The notes under the pieces are model-generated. The model did not search any database. It was given only the letters and a program-made list of their open reading frames with translations, and was not told the origin of the DNA. Positions 1-11,330 of a stretch of DNA of 64,000 nt are shown here, piece by piece (position 1 is the stretch's first letter; each line of letters starts with the position of its first letter). A program made the position numbers and the translations under genes. Source of the DNA: Manis javanica. Lineage: Eukaryota; Chordata; Mammalia; Pholidota; Manidae. The stretch spans positions 21,903,501 through 21,967,500 of the forward strand of contig NC_133157.1 of NCBI RefSeq assembly GCF_040802235.1, read 5' to 3'.

Positions 1-222
1 TTGCCCTCTATGCCCATTTTGTTGAGAGTTTTATCATGAATGGATGTTGAATTTTGTTGAATGCTTTTTCAGCATCTATGGAGATGATAATATGGTTTTT
101 GTCCTTCCTTTGTTGATGTGGTGGATGATGTTGATGGATTTTTGAATGTTGTACCATCCTTGCATCCCTGGGATGAATCCCACTTGGTCATGGTGTATGA
201 TCCTTTTGATGTATTTTTGAAT

Positions 223-669
223 TCAGTTTAATATTTTGTTGAGTATTTTTGCATCTACATTAATCAGGGATATTGGTCTGTAGTTTTCTTTTTTGGTGGG
301 GTCTTTGCCTGGTTTTGGTATTAGGGTGATGTTGGCTTCATAGAATGAGTTTGGGAGTATTCCCTCCTCTTCTATTTTTTGGAAAACTTTAAGGAGAATG
401 GGTATTATGTCTTCTCTGTATGTTTGATAAAATTCCAAGGTAAATCTATCTGGCCCAGGGATTTTGTTCTTGGGTAGTTTTTGGATTACCGCTTCAATTT
501 CATTGCTGGTAATTGGTCTGTTTAGACTTTCTGTTTCTTTCTGGGTCAGTCTTGGAAGGTTGTATTTTTCTAGGAAGTTTTCCATTTCTCCTAGGTTTTC
601 CAGCTTGTTAGCATATAGGCTTTCATAGTATTCTCTAATAATTCTTTGTATTTCTGTTGGGTCCATCAT
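223..669 (-). pseudogene. L1 ORF2 fragment, N-terminal part of the reverse transcriptase
   Basis: This open fragment of about 148 codons has the L1 RT sequence leading into the fingers/palm, including the segments [15 protein letters not shown] and [14 protein letters not shown], which are typical of L1 RT. It ends at an in-frame stop near position 222. It is out of frame with the endonuclease segment upstream (987-1862), so ORF2 carries at least one frameshift or stop between the two. This is the remnant of one protein, not a separate gene. Confidence 0.9.
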
Positions 670-986
670 GATTTTTCCTTTCTCCTTTCTGATTCTGTTG
701 ATGTGTGTTCATTCTCTTTTTCTCTTAATAAGTCTGGCTAGAGGCTTATCTATTTTGTTTATTTTCTCAAAGAACCAGCTCTTGGTTTCATTGATTTTTT
801 TCTATTTTATTCTTCTCAATTTTATTTATTTCTTCTCTGATCTTTATTATGTCCCTCCATCTGCTGACCTTAGGCCTCATTTGTCTTATTTTTCCTATTT
901 CGGTAATTGTGACATTAGACTATTCATTTTGGTTTGTTCTTCCTTCTTCAAATATGCCTGGATTGCTATATACTTTCCTCTTAAGA

Positions 987-1862
987 CTACTTTTGCTGCG
1001 TCCCACAGAAGTTGGGGCTTTGTGTTGTTGTTGTCATTGTTTCCATATATTGCTGGATTTCCATTTTAATTTGTTCATTGATCCATTGATTATTTAGTAG
1101 CATGTTGTTAAGCCTCCATGTGTTTGTGAGCCTTTTATTTTTCTTTGTAGAATTTATTTCTACTTTTATACCTTTGTGGTCTGAAAAGTTGGTTGGTAGG
1201 ATTTCAATCTTTTGGAATTTACTGAGACTCTTTTTGTGGCCTAGTATGTGGTCTATTCTGGAGAATGTTCCATGTGCACTTGAGAAGAATGTGTATCCTG
1301 TTGCTTTTGGATGTAGAGTTCTATAGATGTCTATTAGGTCCAACTGTTCTAGTGTGTTGTTCAGTGCCTCTGTGTCCTTACTTAGTTTCTGTCTGGTGGA
1401 TCTGTCCTTTGGAGTGAGTGGTGTGTTGAAGTCTCCTAAAATGAATGCATTGCATTCTATTTCCTCCTTTAATTCTGTTAGTATTTGTTTCACATATGTT
1501 GGTGCTCCTGTATTGGGTGCATATATGTTTATAATGGTTATATCCCCTTGTTGGACTGAGCCCTTTATCAGTATGTAATGTCCTTCTTTATCTCTTGTTA
1601 CTTTCTTTGTTTTGAAGTCTATTCTGTCTGATACTAATACTGCAACATCTGCTTTTTTCTCCCTGTTCTTTGCATGAAATATCTTTTTCCATCTCTTGAC
1701 TTTTAGTCTGTGCATGTCTTTGGGTTTGATGTGAGTCTCTTGTAAGCAGCATATAGATGGATCTTGCTTGTTTATCCATTCTGTTACTCTGTGTCTTTTG
1801 ATTGGTGCATTCAGTCCATTTACATTTAGGGTGATTATTGAAAGATATGTACTTATTGCCAT
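987..1862 (-). pseudogene. L1 ORF2 N-terminus: apurinic/apyrimidinic-like endonuclease domain
   Basis: The frame is open from an ATG at 1862 for about 290 codons. The endonuclease active-site landmarks are visible in order: NVNGLN near the N-terminus, LQETH (catalytic Glu), YAPN, LGDFNTPL and finally SDHKG (the Asp-His pair). In active L1 this domain nicks target DNA at T/A-rich sites to prime reverse transcription. The frame closes at 987, well before the RT domain, so this copy cannot make full ORF2p. The start was set at the ATG directly before the conserved STYLSIITLNVNGLN block; an upstream TTG extension is not convincing. Confidence 0.9.
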
Positions 1863-2168
1863 TGCAGGCTTTAGATTCGTGGTTACCAAAGGTTCAAGGT
1901 TAGCTTTTTTACTACCTTACTGTCTAACTTAACTCACTTATTGAGCTATTATAAACACAGTCTGATGACTCTTTATTTCTCTCCCTTCTTATTCTTCCTC
2001 CTCCATTCTTCATTTGTTGGGTGTTTTGTTCTGTGCTCTTTTTAGGAGTGCTCCCATCTAGAGCAGTCCCTCTAAAATACCCTGTAGAGGTGGTTTGTGG
2101 GAGGCAAATTCCCTCAACTTTTGCTTGTCTGGGAATTGTTTAATCCCTCCTTCATATTTAGATGGTCA

Positions 2169-2909
2169 TCATGCTGGATACAGTATCCTTGGTTTAAGGC
2201 CCTTCTGTTTCATTGCATTAAATATATCATGCCATTCTCTTCTGGCCTGTAAGGTTTCTGTTGAGAAGTCTGATGATAGCCTGATAGGTTTTCCTTTGTA
2301 GGTGACCTTTTTTCTCTCTCTGGCTGCCTTTAATACTCTGTCCTTGTCCTTGATCTTTGCCATTTTAATTATTATGTGTCTTGGTGTTGCCCTCCTTGGG
2401 TCCCTTCTGTTGGGAGTTCTGTGTACTTCCATGGTCTGAGCAAATATTTCCTCCCCCAATTTGGGGAAGTTCTCAGCAATTATTTCTTCAAAGACACTTT
2501 CTATCCCTTTTTTTCTCTCTTCTTCTTCTGGTACCCCTATAATGCAGATATTGTTCCTTTTGGATTGGTCACACAGTTCTCTTAATATTGTTTCATTCCT
2601 GGACATACTTTTATCTCTCTCTGCATCAGCTTCTATGTGTTCCTGTTCTCTGGTTTCTAGTCCATTAATGGCCTCTTGCATCCCATCCATTCTGCTTTTA
2701 AGCCCTTCCAGAGACTGTTTTATTTCTGTAGTCTCCCTCTGTACTTGCTTCTTTAGCTCTTGCATATTCCTCTGCAGATACATCAGCATGTTTTTGATTT
2801 TTATTTTGAAGTCTTTTTCAGGGAGACTAGTTAGGTCTGTCTCTGAAGATCCTCTCTCAGGGGTTGTCTGGACTATTTTGGACTGGACTAAACTTTTCTG
2901 CCTTTTCAT
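2169..2909 (-). pseudogene. L1 ORF1 (RNA-binding chaperone), truncated by tandem stop codons
   Basis: The ATG at 2909 starts a protein of about 246 residues. It has a heptad-rich coiled coil in the first half (the Leu/Ile-spaced LQRNMQELKKQVQ region) and then the RRM-like core with NICIIGVPE and a segment ending RILYPA. ORF1p forms trimers that coat L1 RNA. Two adjacent TGA codons follow RILYPA, while the same frame beyond them still reads as typical ORF1 C-terminal sequence (for example DKQKLREFA). The C-terminal domain has therefore been cut off by nonsense mutation, not by a deletion. Confidence 0.88.
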
Positions 2910-4131
2910 GGTGATAGCAGTGGCTGTAGGCAAGTTGTGGGTGTGTCAGCTGGGAGGAGATAGTCCTTTCCTGCTTGCTGGATGCCTTGCCCTTCTCCAC
3001 TGCCTGTGTCAGTTACCCGCACTCCTGGAGCAGCCACCAGGTTAATCCCCTAAGCTGCTGTAGGTGGGGTCTCCATCAGAGCAGTGCAGAGCCCTGCAGG
3101 GAGTGGCAGGCACACCAGGTGCACTCCTCCATGATAGCAGCACCCCTGCCGGGCAGCTGTGTGCCAGCAGTGGCCTTTGGATCTGGCCCGGATAGCTGTG
3201 CATTGGGCTGGGATTCCGGTCGGCTGCTGGGAGCGCATCTGCTCCCTCTGGCACTGCTGCAGGTGCACGCAGGCCTCTCCTGGTCCCCTCTGGTGCCACA
3301 GCCACCAGCACACATGGGCCACTCCAGGGCCGCTCGGACACTGCCACTGCAGGCTTGCACGGACCTCTCCCAGGCCCCTCTGGCGTCGCAGCCGCCAGCA
3401 CACACGGGCCACTCCTGGGCTGCTCAGTCGCCTCCATGGCAGGCTCCCATGGGCCACTCCCAGTCCCCTCTGGCACTGCTGCTGCCCCCGGTGTGTGCTG
3501 CCACTCTCCCACTACTGGGCCAGTGTGTTGGGGTCCGTGCCAGTTGGGGGAATGACTGGCAGGCTGCTTAGTGCCATGAGGGGCTTCAGAGCTGTGCTGC
3601 CGCCCACATGGTTAGGGCGCCTAAAGTTCCCCAGGATTCCCAGCTGCTGGATAAGTGTGCTGGGACTACTTCGTCCAGCTGTGGGGTCCCTGTCTCTTTA
3701 AGACTTGCAAAAAGCACTCACTTTTCTTTTGTCTCAGGGATACCAGTTGCAGGGACCTGCCCACAGGTTTTGCTTTTCCGTTTCTCTAATATCCAGCACC
3801 CCATGCACCTTGTGTCTGTGCTCTGGGTGTGGATTTCCAGAGCTGGTTGTTTAGCAGTCCTGGGCTTTCACTCCCTCCCTGTTCTGACTCCTTTCTTCCT
3901 ACCAGGTTCTGGGGTGGGGGAGCATTCGATTCCTGCCTGGCCGTGGCTTGTATCTTACCCCCTTCATGTGATGCTGAGTTCTCACAGATGTAGATGTATC
4001 CTTGCTGTTGTACTGTATCCACTGGTGTCTCTTTTAGGAATAGTTGTATTTATTGTATTTTCATAAATATATATGTTTTGGGAGGAGATTTCCACTGAAC
4101 TACTCATGCCACCATCTTGGCTCTGCCACAA
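2910..4131 (-). promoter_or_regulatory. L1 5' UTR / internal promoter region with 90-bp tandem units
   Basis: This GC-rich stretch upstream of ORF1 differs sharply in composition from the A/T-rich surroundings, as expected of an L1 5' UTR carrying the internal Pol II promoter. Between about 3274 and 3543 it contains three copies of a 90-bp unit (landmark CCWCTCC...CCCCTCTGG at 3274, 3364 and 3454) and a partial unit to the left. Because 90 is a multiple of three, several long spurious open frames appear here on both strands; I do not regard them as genes. Confidence 0.7.
3184..3543 (-). repeat. Tandem repeat, 90-bp unit, about 3-4 copies, in the L1 5' UTR
   Basis: The strings CCTCTCCTGGTCCCCTCTGG (3274), CCTCTCCCAGGCCCCTCTGG (3364) and CCACTCCCAGTCCCCTCTGG (3454) recur exactly every 90 bp. 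Each is followed by a GCACTGCTGC- or CACAGCC-like tract. A degraded unit precedes them from about 3184. The array lies within the L1 5' UTR. Confidence 0.75.
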
Positions 4132-4954
4132 GACCCTTTAAAAATTTTTTTAATTTAAATCATGCTGATAAATTTGTGATACCATTTATCATTTTATTCA
4201 TAGATATGTATATTTTATGTAAATAAGGCAAAAGCTGAAGAATTCTGGTCAAAAAAGATATACTTTCATTGATCAGTACAAATAAGGAGACATTCTTAAG
4301 GGGACTTCCAACCTATGCTATCTGAACAAACTAACCATAGAGTGCACAGTAGTGACTTCTGCTGAAAAACTCCCTGTCTAAAATGTATTATTAAAAGACA
4401 TAAGAAAATATGGAATGAATTTTAAAATTAGATTTTTATGGGAAGAAATACCCAGAATGTTCAAAAATATCTCAACCCTCTAAATCAATTTTAGATTTTA
4501 TTCACATCTCTGAAGGAATTATAGATTATCTTCGTATGTCGACTTCTTAGATTTTATTAATAATTCAACAACTCTCCTTCATCTTGTCTGTTGTGGACGT
4601 AGTAGCCCTGCCTTCATTTTCTCTTAACTGTAAGAAGTAGACTCAAAGGAATCCTCAGTGATAAGAAAGCTGAAGAGTGGTGGATCGCCACCCAAGGAGA
4701 AAACCAAAAATTACTCCTTGCTTCTGAAATACATCTTCATTTTTGTGCTCAGATGTTGGTATGTCAGATATCTTGGGAAATCACAGTACCACCAGATTCT
4801 CCAGACCCCCCTGTTATTTCTTGTTGTGTGTTGATTTTCTTTCATATCCTCACTTAGTAATAAACAGATGATTCCAAGTTCACAAAGCCTGTGACTCCTA
4901 CCCAGCCTGGTAATTTGTGAAATTTAAAAAATATTATCACCTAATAAATATTGA

Positions 4955-5130
4955 AGTTAATCTCTCTGGTGTCAGTTTCATCATCTGAAAAATGGGAATA
5001 AAAATAATAATCATTCCTACTCATAGGGATGACACAAAAATTGAATGAATAGTTGTAAAGCACTCTGAACAGTGACTGGGATTTAATAAGTGCTTTGTAA
5101 ACATTTACTGAACAAATAAATACAAATTAT
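4955..5130 (+). repeat. MIR SINE
   Basis: The block matches the MIR core and 3' part: CAGTTTCATCATCTGAAAAATGGG, a CTCATAGGGATGA tract, then TAAAGCACTCTGAACAGTG and a LINE2-like tail (TAAGTGCTTTGTAAACATTTACTG). MIRs are ancient tRNA-derived SINEs common in all mammals. Confidence 0.8.
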
Positions 5131-5144
5131 AAAAACCATGGAGG

Positions 5145-5290
5145 GTTTTAGAGGTAGGTTGACTTGAATTTAAACACCAGTACTACTGTTACATGATAAT
5201 ATCTATTCATCAGAATTAAAAGAAATACCCTTTAAAAGGGACTTAGAATAGTGCTTGGCACAAACTAAACACCTAATACATATTAATTAT
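5145..5290 (+). repeat. MIR SINE, second degraded copy
   Basis: A weaker MIR-like segment directly follows the previous one. It has GGTTGACTTGAATTTAAACACC, then ACTTAGAATAGTGCTTGGCAC and CTAAACACCTAATACATATTAA near the 3' end. The copy is diverged, so its boundaries are approximate. Confidence 0.5.
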
Positions 5291-5636
5291 ATTATATTCT
5301 TACTACTATCAGAGTCTGTTTTGGACTTTTGAATTTCTTGAACTGTTAGCTCTTTTCAAAATAAAAATGAATTTATCACATTATCCACAGTGGACGTGAA
5401 TAACATCAACACTTAAAGCAATTTTAGGCTTGGCTAATCCTTAATGTGAACAACTCAGGGTTGATCTGATTATCGTTGTTATATTGTTGTTTTTGGCAAT
5501 GCCACACACATTTGAATCAGTTTAATAAAGCACACAAAATGCCCGCTTGGCTTCATACAGCTTCTTAAATCCAGGAATAAGTCACCAACTATATTGTGCT
5601 CTATTGAAGGCACTTATTTTTGCTTTTCCATTGCAG

Positions 5637-5862
5637 ATGTCTGGAAGGTTATATGATGGACACAGCAATAGATACATTCATCTGTCAGGAAGATGGGCAT
5701 TGGTTCCCTGAGAGAATCTCCTGCAGTCCTAAAAAATGTCCTCTGCCAGCAAACAGGACACATATACTTGTTCATGGGGATGATTTCAGTGTAAATAAGC
5801 AAATTTCTGTGTCATGTGCAGAAGGATATACGTATGAGGGGATTAACATATCCACATGTCAG
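5637..5862 (+). CDS. SVEP1: SVEP1 exon: end of one CCP module and start of the next
   Basis: The acceptor is TTTTCCATTGCAG at 5636 and the donor CAG|GTAAGA at 5863. The exon is 226 nt; it enters on the last base of a codon and leaves at a codon boundary (phase 0). It encodes CLEGYMMD...ERISCS, the second half of a sushi module with the typical Cys-x-x-Gly-Tyr and W-x-x-x...C pattern. It continues with [10 protein letters not shown]...[11 protein letters not shown]...STCQ, which begins the next module. No further upstream exon lies in the window: the sequence to the left is intron and L1. Confidence 0.95.
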
Positions 5863-6926
5863 GTAAGATTGTCTGTCTTAATTAGAACATGTAAGTATAT
5901 CTCATTTATGTATATTATATATATATATGTATGTGTGTATGTTATATATGTGTGTGTTTGTCCACACAAGCAGTAGTGTGCTGTGATGAAAAGAAAAAAA
6001 TGCCTCGTTTCTAATCATGTTGAAGAATTTGAGAAGTTTTCTGGTAGAAATATAAGAAGATTATCTTTCTTCCCAATATCCCCACTTCTAAACTAAGAAG
6101 ATGCCAAGGGTAGGTAAAAAGCACCAAAGTTATAATTTTAAAATATCTGTAACAAGATATTCATGACAAATTAACCAGAAGTCATTGGTCTACACAGATG
6201 CTCAAAGGAGCCTCAAGTCCTATTTTAGACTGTTGCCCAATTGAGACACTATTTCCTCAAAGGAAACAAAAAAATATTAGCAAGGGACTAACAATCTTCA
6301 AGGAAGACATCTGTGTATGCCTCACTTTACCCAAATAGAAAGCAGAAAATTGGTAACTCTAATCATGATGTGGAGAAATAAAGTAAACGTGTATATATAA
6401 ATACAGGTACATATATATTTTTAAATTATGTGACCCACCCCGAAATATATGATAGAATGTTTCCCAGTATTCATGTTGGAATAGAGAAAAGGAAGCCATC
6501 TTTCTTAAATCTTGGGTCCTATGCCTCAAAATTGCCTTTTGTCATAAACCTTAGATTAAAATGTACAATTACGTGAAATAGAAGAGTGGATTGGTACAAG
6601 TCATGTAATATTTGTATCAACCATTCAGTTGTCATGCATCATAATGAAAACAAACTACTTGATGTTCTTGATTCTTTAATGGATTATATTAGGAGGAAAT
6701 GCTTGTTTTATATGGGTATGAAATGCCCAAAATTTTTGTAATATGTTAAGGCTATCTAATAATGTGTTTTTTAAGGCCACAGATAGTATCAGAAGTAGGA
6801 CCAAATTTTAGCTCCTTTTTACTATCATTTTGGGAATTATTCTGCTATACAACCAGTATCTGCAAGCTTCTTCATTCGTACGTACTGACCCCTAAGTGTA
6901 ACTGTAATTCATTATTTCTTATTTAG
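5863..6926 (+). other. SVEP1 intron, no gene seen
   Basis: A/T-rich intron of about 1.06 kb. The only notable structure is a short TA/TG simple repeat near 5912-5962. I see no conserved exon or recognisable element in the rest. Confidence 0.8.
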
Positions 6927-7082
6927 CTGGACGGCACATGGGAGCCACCATTTTCTGATGAATCCTGCAGTCCAGTTTCTTGTGGGAAACCTGAAAGTCC
7001 AGAACATGGATTTGTGTTCGGCAGTGAATACAGCTTTGAAAGCACAATCATTTATCAGTGTGAACCTGGCTATGAATTAGAG
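6927..7082 (+). CDS. SVEP1: SVEP1 exon: CCP module end and next CCP module start
   Basis: The acceptor is TTTCTTATTTAG and the donor GAG|GTAAGT. The exon is 156 nt, phase 0 at both ends, 52 codons. [15 protein letters not shown] closes the module begun in the previous exon, with its conserved Trp and final Cys. [13 protein letters not shown]...[12 protein letters not shown] opens the next module with the first two of its four cysteines. The CCP fold uses C1-C3 and C2-C4 disulfides, so both modules depend on correct joining across these introns. Confidence 0.95.
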
Positions 7083-9062
7083 GTAAGTGAACAAATTGTT
7101 TAACTAGAATTAATTTGTTTTTCCAATAAATTTAGGAATTTTTCTTATTAGCATCAATTTGTTTCACTGTTTTCGTCCTAAAAGATTTTGTTATGCTTTG
7201 TTATCTTAAAATCCTTGCACTTTCCAAAAAATACTTAAAGTGTCTTACAATTTTAAGAGACAAAATAAGTCTCAAATTAAAAAAATCAAAGCCATTAAAA
7301 GGAAGAGGAAGTTGGTATACTAAGCCCCAGACTGATGCTGTTACATAGTTGGCTCCTGGGTCTGTGTTTCGGCCTCCTGTCAATCATAGTGTGCAACGGG
7401 ACAGTCCATCTGTTATCATGGGAAGTGGCCATAAGGATTTAGGAATGCAAAGCTGGACTCCCCTCAAGCAATGGACTCAAATAGCTTGTCAAATTCTTGA
7501 TTGAGATGCCAGGTTCCACATGGCAGGTGTGGCCTGAAAAATCCCTCATTGTAACCAAAACCAAGACTACTCTTGGTTTGTAATACTAAAACCTCATTAG
7601 CAGCACCTAAATCTCTCTATTACTTTGGTAGGAAGGCGGCAGTCAGTTTTGTTAAAAGCATGATCTTATCGTCCAACTTGGAATTTTTAAGAGGACTGTT
7701 TTATATTGCCTAATGTCATCTGGCTTCTCAGGAAACTTCTTTCCTGTTTGTATTGTTGTAGTGGTATTTAAATGTAAATTTTGCAGAAGTGTTTATTGCC
7801 TGTGGTTTGTTAAATTTATGTAGTATGTTCCATTATTTTCTGACCATGCAATCAGAAACTTGTTGTGGTAGGTCCTTGAAAGCCAGAACTAGGCTTATAC
7901 AGATCTTGTTTTATTTCCTGAAATGATTTATTTAAAAAAAGAAAGGAGAGATGATAATATAATGGTTGATTGCAACTGGACATTTTTTCTGTTGTTGAAA
8001 CTCAGTTTTTCTTCATGTGAGGGAACTAATTTTGCAATTTGTTAAAAAGAAAAGTGGTGTAAAATGTAAACAAATATGTAGCAAACTAATGGGTCATTAA
8101 ATTTGAGGAGGTAGATAATTTACCTTTAATATTTTTGGACATATTCTAGTATTAACTACAAAATCGAGAGAGGTACAACAGCAATTGTTCTCGCTCCGAG
8201 CTACATGTTAGAATCGCCTGAGAAACTTTTTTTAAATATTAATATCTGGTTGCTTGCAGAAATCACCATTCCAGTTTAGGGAAATGAAATGTGAAAAAGA
8301 TTAGCCTAAAAAAGTTTGTTGTATGAGATAGCAGTGAACCTGCAACCTATGTTAACTATGTTAAAAAGACTCTGAGGCCAACTGAATGAGGCTCCCACAG
8401 GCCAAGATCAGACCATTTTAGAATCAGGAAAGGCAATAACTTTAATTGACTGAAACACATCAAAAATATCATGAATGACTCTAGACTCATAATGATGCTA
8501 AAAGAAAATTATTTGGCACCCATTAGAGGATGCTCATGAACAAACTCGTTATTTTGAAAACAGACAATAAAAGGGGGAAAATTGTCTTTTCAGTGCTGAC
8601 TGGATGACTAATAACCAAATAGTAGATGAAGGGAAGTTTCCTTTAATAGAAGTATTCATGTCAATAAATGAAAGAATTTAAATCTCAGGATTTGTGACTC
8701 TTACAAATAACGGATAAATTCAATTCATTCCATTTTTTAAACATACTGAGCAAATATACCTCTCTGACATTTCAAACACATGTTTCATCAGTCTTTGCTA
8801 TTGTTGATAATTAGTTGTCATTTAACTGGAAAGTGAAATAAAGTCTGTACCTTAATTACACTAGTCAGCCAGGTATGAATTTTTAAGTAAGTTGATTAAA
8901 ACATTTCTGAAAGTCTAAACCTACTTCTTAAACTATGTTTATGTAATGAATTTATTTAGCATTCCATTGAGAGAGTCAAGTACATAACTAAGATTACTTT
9001 GCATTCCCTTATTACTTTTTCATTGTAGATCTTGTCAATGATCTTTTTTCATCGATTCACAG
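7083..9062 (+). other. SVEP1 intron, no gene seen
   Basis: About 2 kb of A/T-rich intron. I see no convincing exon, RNA gene or clearly assignable repeat. Short open frames here lack any family resemblance. Confidence 0.75.
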
Positions 9063-9126
9063 GGAAACAGGGACCGTGTCTGTCAGGAGAACAGACAGTG
9101 GAGTGGAGAGGGAGCAACATGCAAAA
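9063..9126 (+). CDS. SVEP1: SVEP1 exon: C-terminal half of a CCP module (small exon)
   Basis: A 64-nt exon with acceptor CATCGATTCACAG and donor AAAA|GTAAGT. It enters in phase 0 and leaves in phase 1. It encodes GNRDRVCQENRQWSGEGATCK, giving Cys3, the conserved Trp and Cys4 of the sushi module that began in the preceding exon. It is too short to stand out as an open frame, but the splice sites, phase and module completion agree. Confidence 0.93.
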
Positions 9127-9879
9127 GTAAGTCAAACGACACCTAGCGATCCTGAAAGTTATACTGAGGAATGCAATTACTCTGTGGCCACATGTTCCTT
9201 ATAAACCAGTTTTGTGATTTTTAAAAAAGATTTTTGATCAACTCCATAAAATGTATAAGAATCTTTTTAATGGGCTTTTGTTCAAGGGCACCAAACCAAT
9301 AAAAGTGTCATGAATTGTAGTAGAGATTAATGATTAAATTGGAACAGAGTACAAGATGACTGACTCTGGAATGGCAAACATTTTGTTTAAGAACTAATTA
9401 ACTATTAAATGGATTTGCATTCTTTCTGTGGGTTGTTTGGTTTTTCTTTTTTCTTTTTTGCCAAATAACTACCTATCAGAAGGCTTAGTACTGTTGCTTT
9501 TCAGTGACAGTACTAACCAATATTGACATCTTTTTAAAGTGATGTTGGCACATCTGTCAAATAAACGAATCTTCACATTTTTGTGGAATTTTGCATTAAC
9601 TCGTTTTATGAGAACAGCCAAGTTTTTTTAGCAAGATGGGAGTGAATTCACATGACTTTATTTCCAACATATGGTCCATGTGATTCCTCTGCCAGAAGCC
9701 CTGTATTTAGAAACAATAGTTACAAACCAATCGAAGTGGCAAGCTTTCATTTTTTTTCTCTTATTAATCCTGGGAGAGTCATCAAATTTTCAAGCCAGAA
9801 TTGGCCTTTTAGATCGTCTAGTCTAAGCAGCCACTTACATGATCCAGCCAACATAGATTGGACTAAATAAGATGAGCAC

Positions 9880-10020
9880 AATTTATGCATCTTGCCAAAT
9901 GATAAATGGAGACTGAAGAGATGAAGTGACCTGCCCAATATCATAAATTAAGTCAGTGGCAGAGCTGGCACCAGGGCTTGAGGTACTTGAATCTTTGTTC
10001 ACAGTTGTTTCACCGTATCT
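9880..10020 (-). repeat. MIR SINE, antisense
   Basis: The segment reads like an antisense MIR core: AAGTGACCTGCCCAATATCA, then AAGTCAGTGGCAGAGCTGGCAC, the usual 'aacttgcccaaggtcac...gtggcagagctggg' pattern. Ends are approximate. Confidence 0.7.
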
Positions 10021-10784
10021 TCTGGAGTAGGTGAATGAGTTGATTTTATGTACACTGGAATCTTAAGTCTTTTACGGCATATTTTACACTTGAAACTCAG
10101 TGGAGAATATATGGCTGTTTTTAATTCTTGAAAACTTGCATACATATTAAGCAGAAAAATGTTTTTAAAAGACATTGAGTAACATCTCAAGTCACAGAAA
10201 GACCTCATGGGCTTTACTGATAATAGCATTTTTTATCTCAACTGTTCATGATCAAAAAATGTGTGAATGTCTATACAGAGGGAGGAGGAGTGGAATGAAA
10301 AGGAAATGGATGTCTTAATATAGAAAACCGCAGTGGTGTTGGCAAGGGACTTGTTTCATTTGTCCAGCAGGTTTAATTCAAACCAGAAGGACAGTGATTT
10401 GTATAGTTTCTACCTCTGAAGTGCAAGACAGTAATAAAAAGTTCTACATTTGTCCTGTTATTCTGGTTTTTTCTCTTTTTTGCCTAAACTATTAAATAAG
10501 TGATACAATTTCTTTGCAGAAAATTGGAAAACAGAAATAAGCAAACAGAAAATAATTGTGTTAATCCCACCACTCAAGGATACAAACTACTGATATTTTG
10601 ATATATTGGACTGTATACTTTTTTCCTAGACATATAAAAAAATTCAAATATTTCTGGCGGGAAAAGTGCTCATACTGAGCAACTTCATTTGAAAGATCCT
10701 TATTTAAGTGACTTAATTATTAAGCATATTAGTATCTATACCAGTTTCCAGTGGAGCCTATTCAAGTCAGTAGGATTCCCCAGA

Positions 10785-10945
10785 CCAGTGCTTCTCAAAG
10801 TGTGGCCCACAGAGTGGCAGCATCATTAGTACATGGACTCTTGTTAATAATGCAGATTCCCAGGCCCCACCCAATCCTACTGAATCAAAATCTGCATTTT
10901 AACAAGATCCCTAGATGCACATTAGTTTCAGAAGCACTGCCTTCA
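10785..10945 (+). repeat. MER5A-like hAT-Charlie element
   Basis: It starts with CCAGTGCTTCTCAAAGTGTGG and includes AGATTCCCAGGCCCCACCCA, CTACTGAATCAAAATCTGCA and the closing CAGAAGCACTG. These are the terminal and internal landmarks of the MER5A non-autonomous DNA transposon. Confidence 0.75.
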
Positions 10946-10964
10946 ACCTATAGATCTTAGTTTT

Positions 10965-11115
10965 CAGCACACTGGAATATCTGGGGGAACTCTGAACACT
11001 CCCTCACCCAGCTATATCGGTTAAGTCAGAATCTCTGGAGATGGAACCCCACATCAATACATTTTAAAGCTCCCACGTGATTCCAGCATACATCCAAAGT
11101 TACAATCCATGGTCC
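10965..11115 (+). repeat. MER5A-like element, degraded
   Basis: The core ATCGGTTAAGTCAGAATCTCTGGAG with GGAACCCC and TTTAAAGCTCCCACGTGATTCC resembles the central and 3' parts of MER5A. The termini are poor, so the call is tentative. Confidence 0.5.
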
Positions 11116-11154
11116 CAGGACTTCTGCCACACTGGAAGAAGTCAGCATCTAATC

Positions 11155-11330
11155 CAGGGCTGTCAATGCTGAGTGGGCATCAGAATCATTTGAGAAGCTT
11201 TTGAGAAAACACCAAAAGCTGGGCCACAGCACAGAGATTCTGATTGATTTCATCTGGTATACGGCCCTAGGCATAAAAGCTTCCCAGGAATTCTAATGCA
11301 TGGCCAAAGTTGAGAATCACTGGTCTAGAC
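11155..11330 (+). repeat. MER5A-like hAT-Charlie element
   Basis: It has GGCATCAGAATCATTTGAGAAG, AAAGCTGGGCCACAGCACAG, GATTCTGATTGATT and the end AAAGTTGAGAATCACTGGTC, all MER5A landmarks. It is the third MER5A-like copy within about 550 bp. Confidence 0.7.

Larger units (their letters stand above)
1..4131 (-). mobile_element. LINE-1 retrotransposon, 5'-complete, 3' end outside window
   Basis: The block reads on the minus strand as an L1. A roughly 1.2 kb GC-rich 5' UTR (about 2910-4131) is followed by ORF1, a short inter-ORF spacer and the start of ORF2, which runs off the left edge. The 5' end near 4131 has the usual L1 start context (GCCAAGATGG on the minus strand). ORF1 and ORF2 are both interrupted, so the copy is not autonomous, but the long preserved frames suggest a relatively young lineage-specific subfamily. 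It lies in an intron of SVEP1 in antisense orientation. The 3' target-site duplication cannot be examined because that end is outside the window. Confidence 0.93.

Noticed and set aside
3042-3571. Long overlapping open frames on both strands (up to about 198 codons)
   Set aside because: They lie in the L1 5' UTR. The 90-bp tandem unit keeps frames open by length alone; residues are low-complexity and have no family resemblance.
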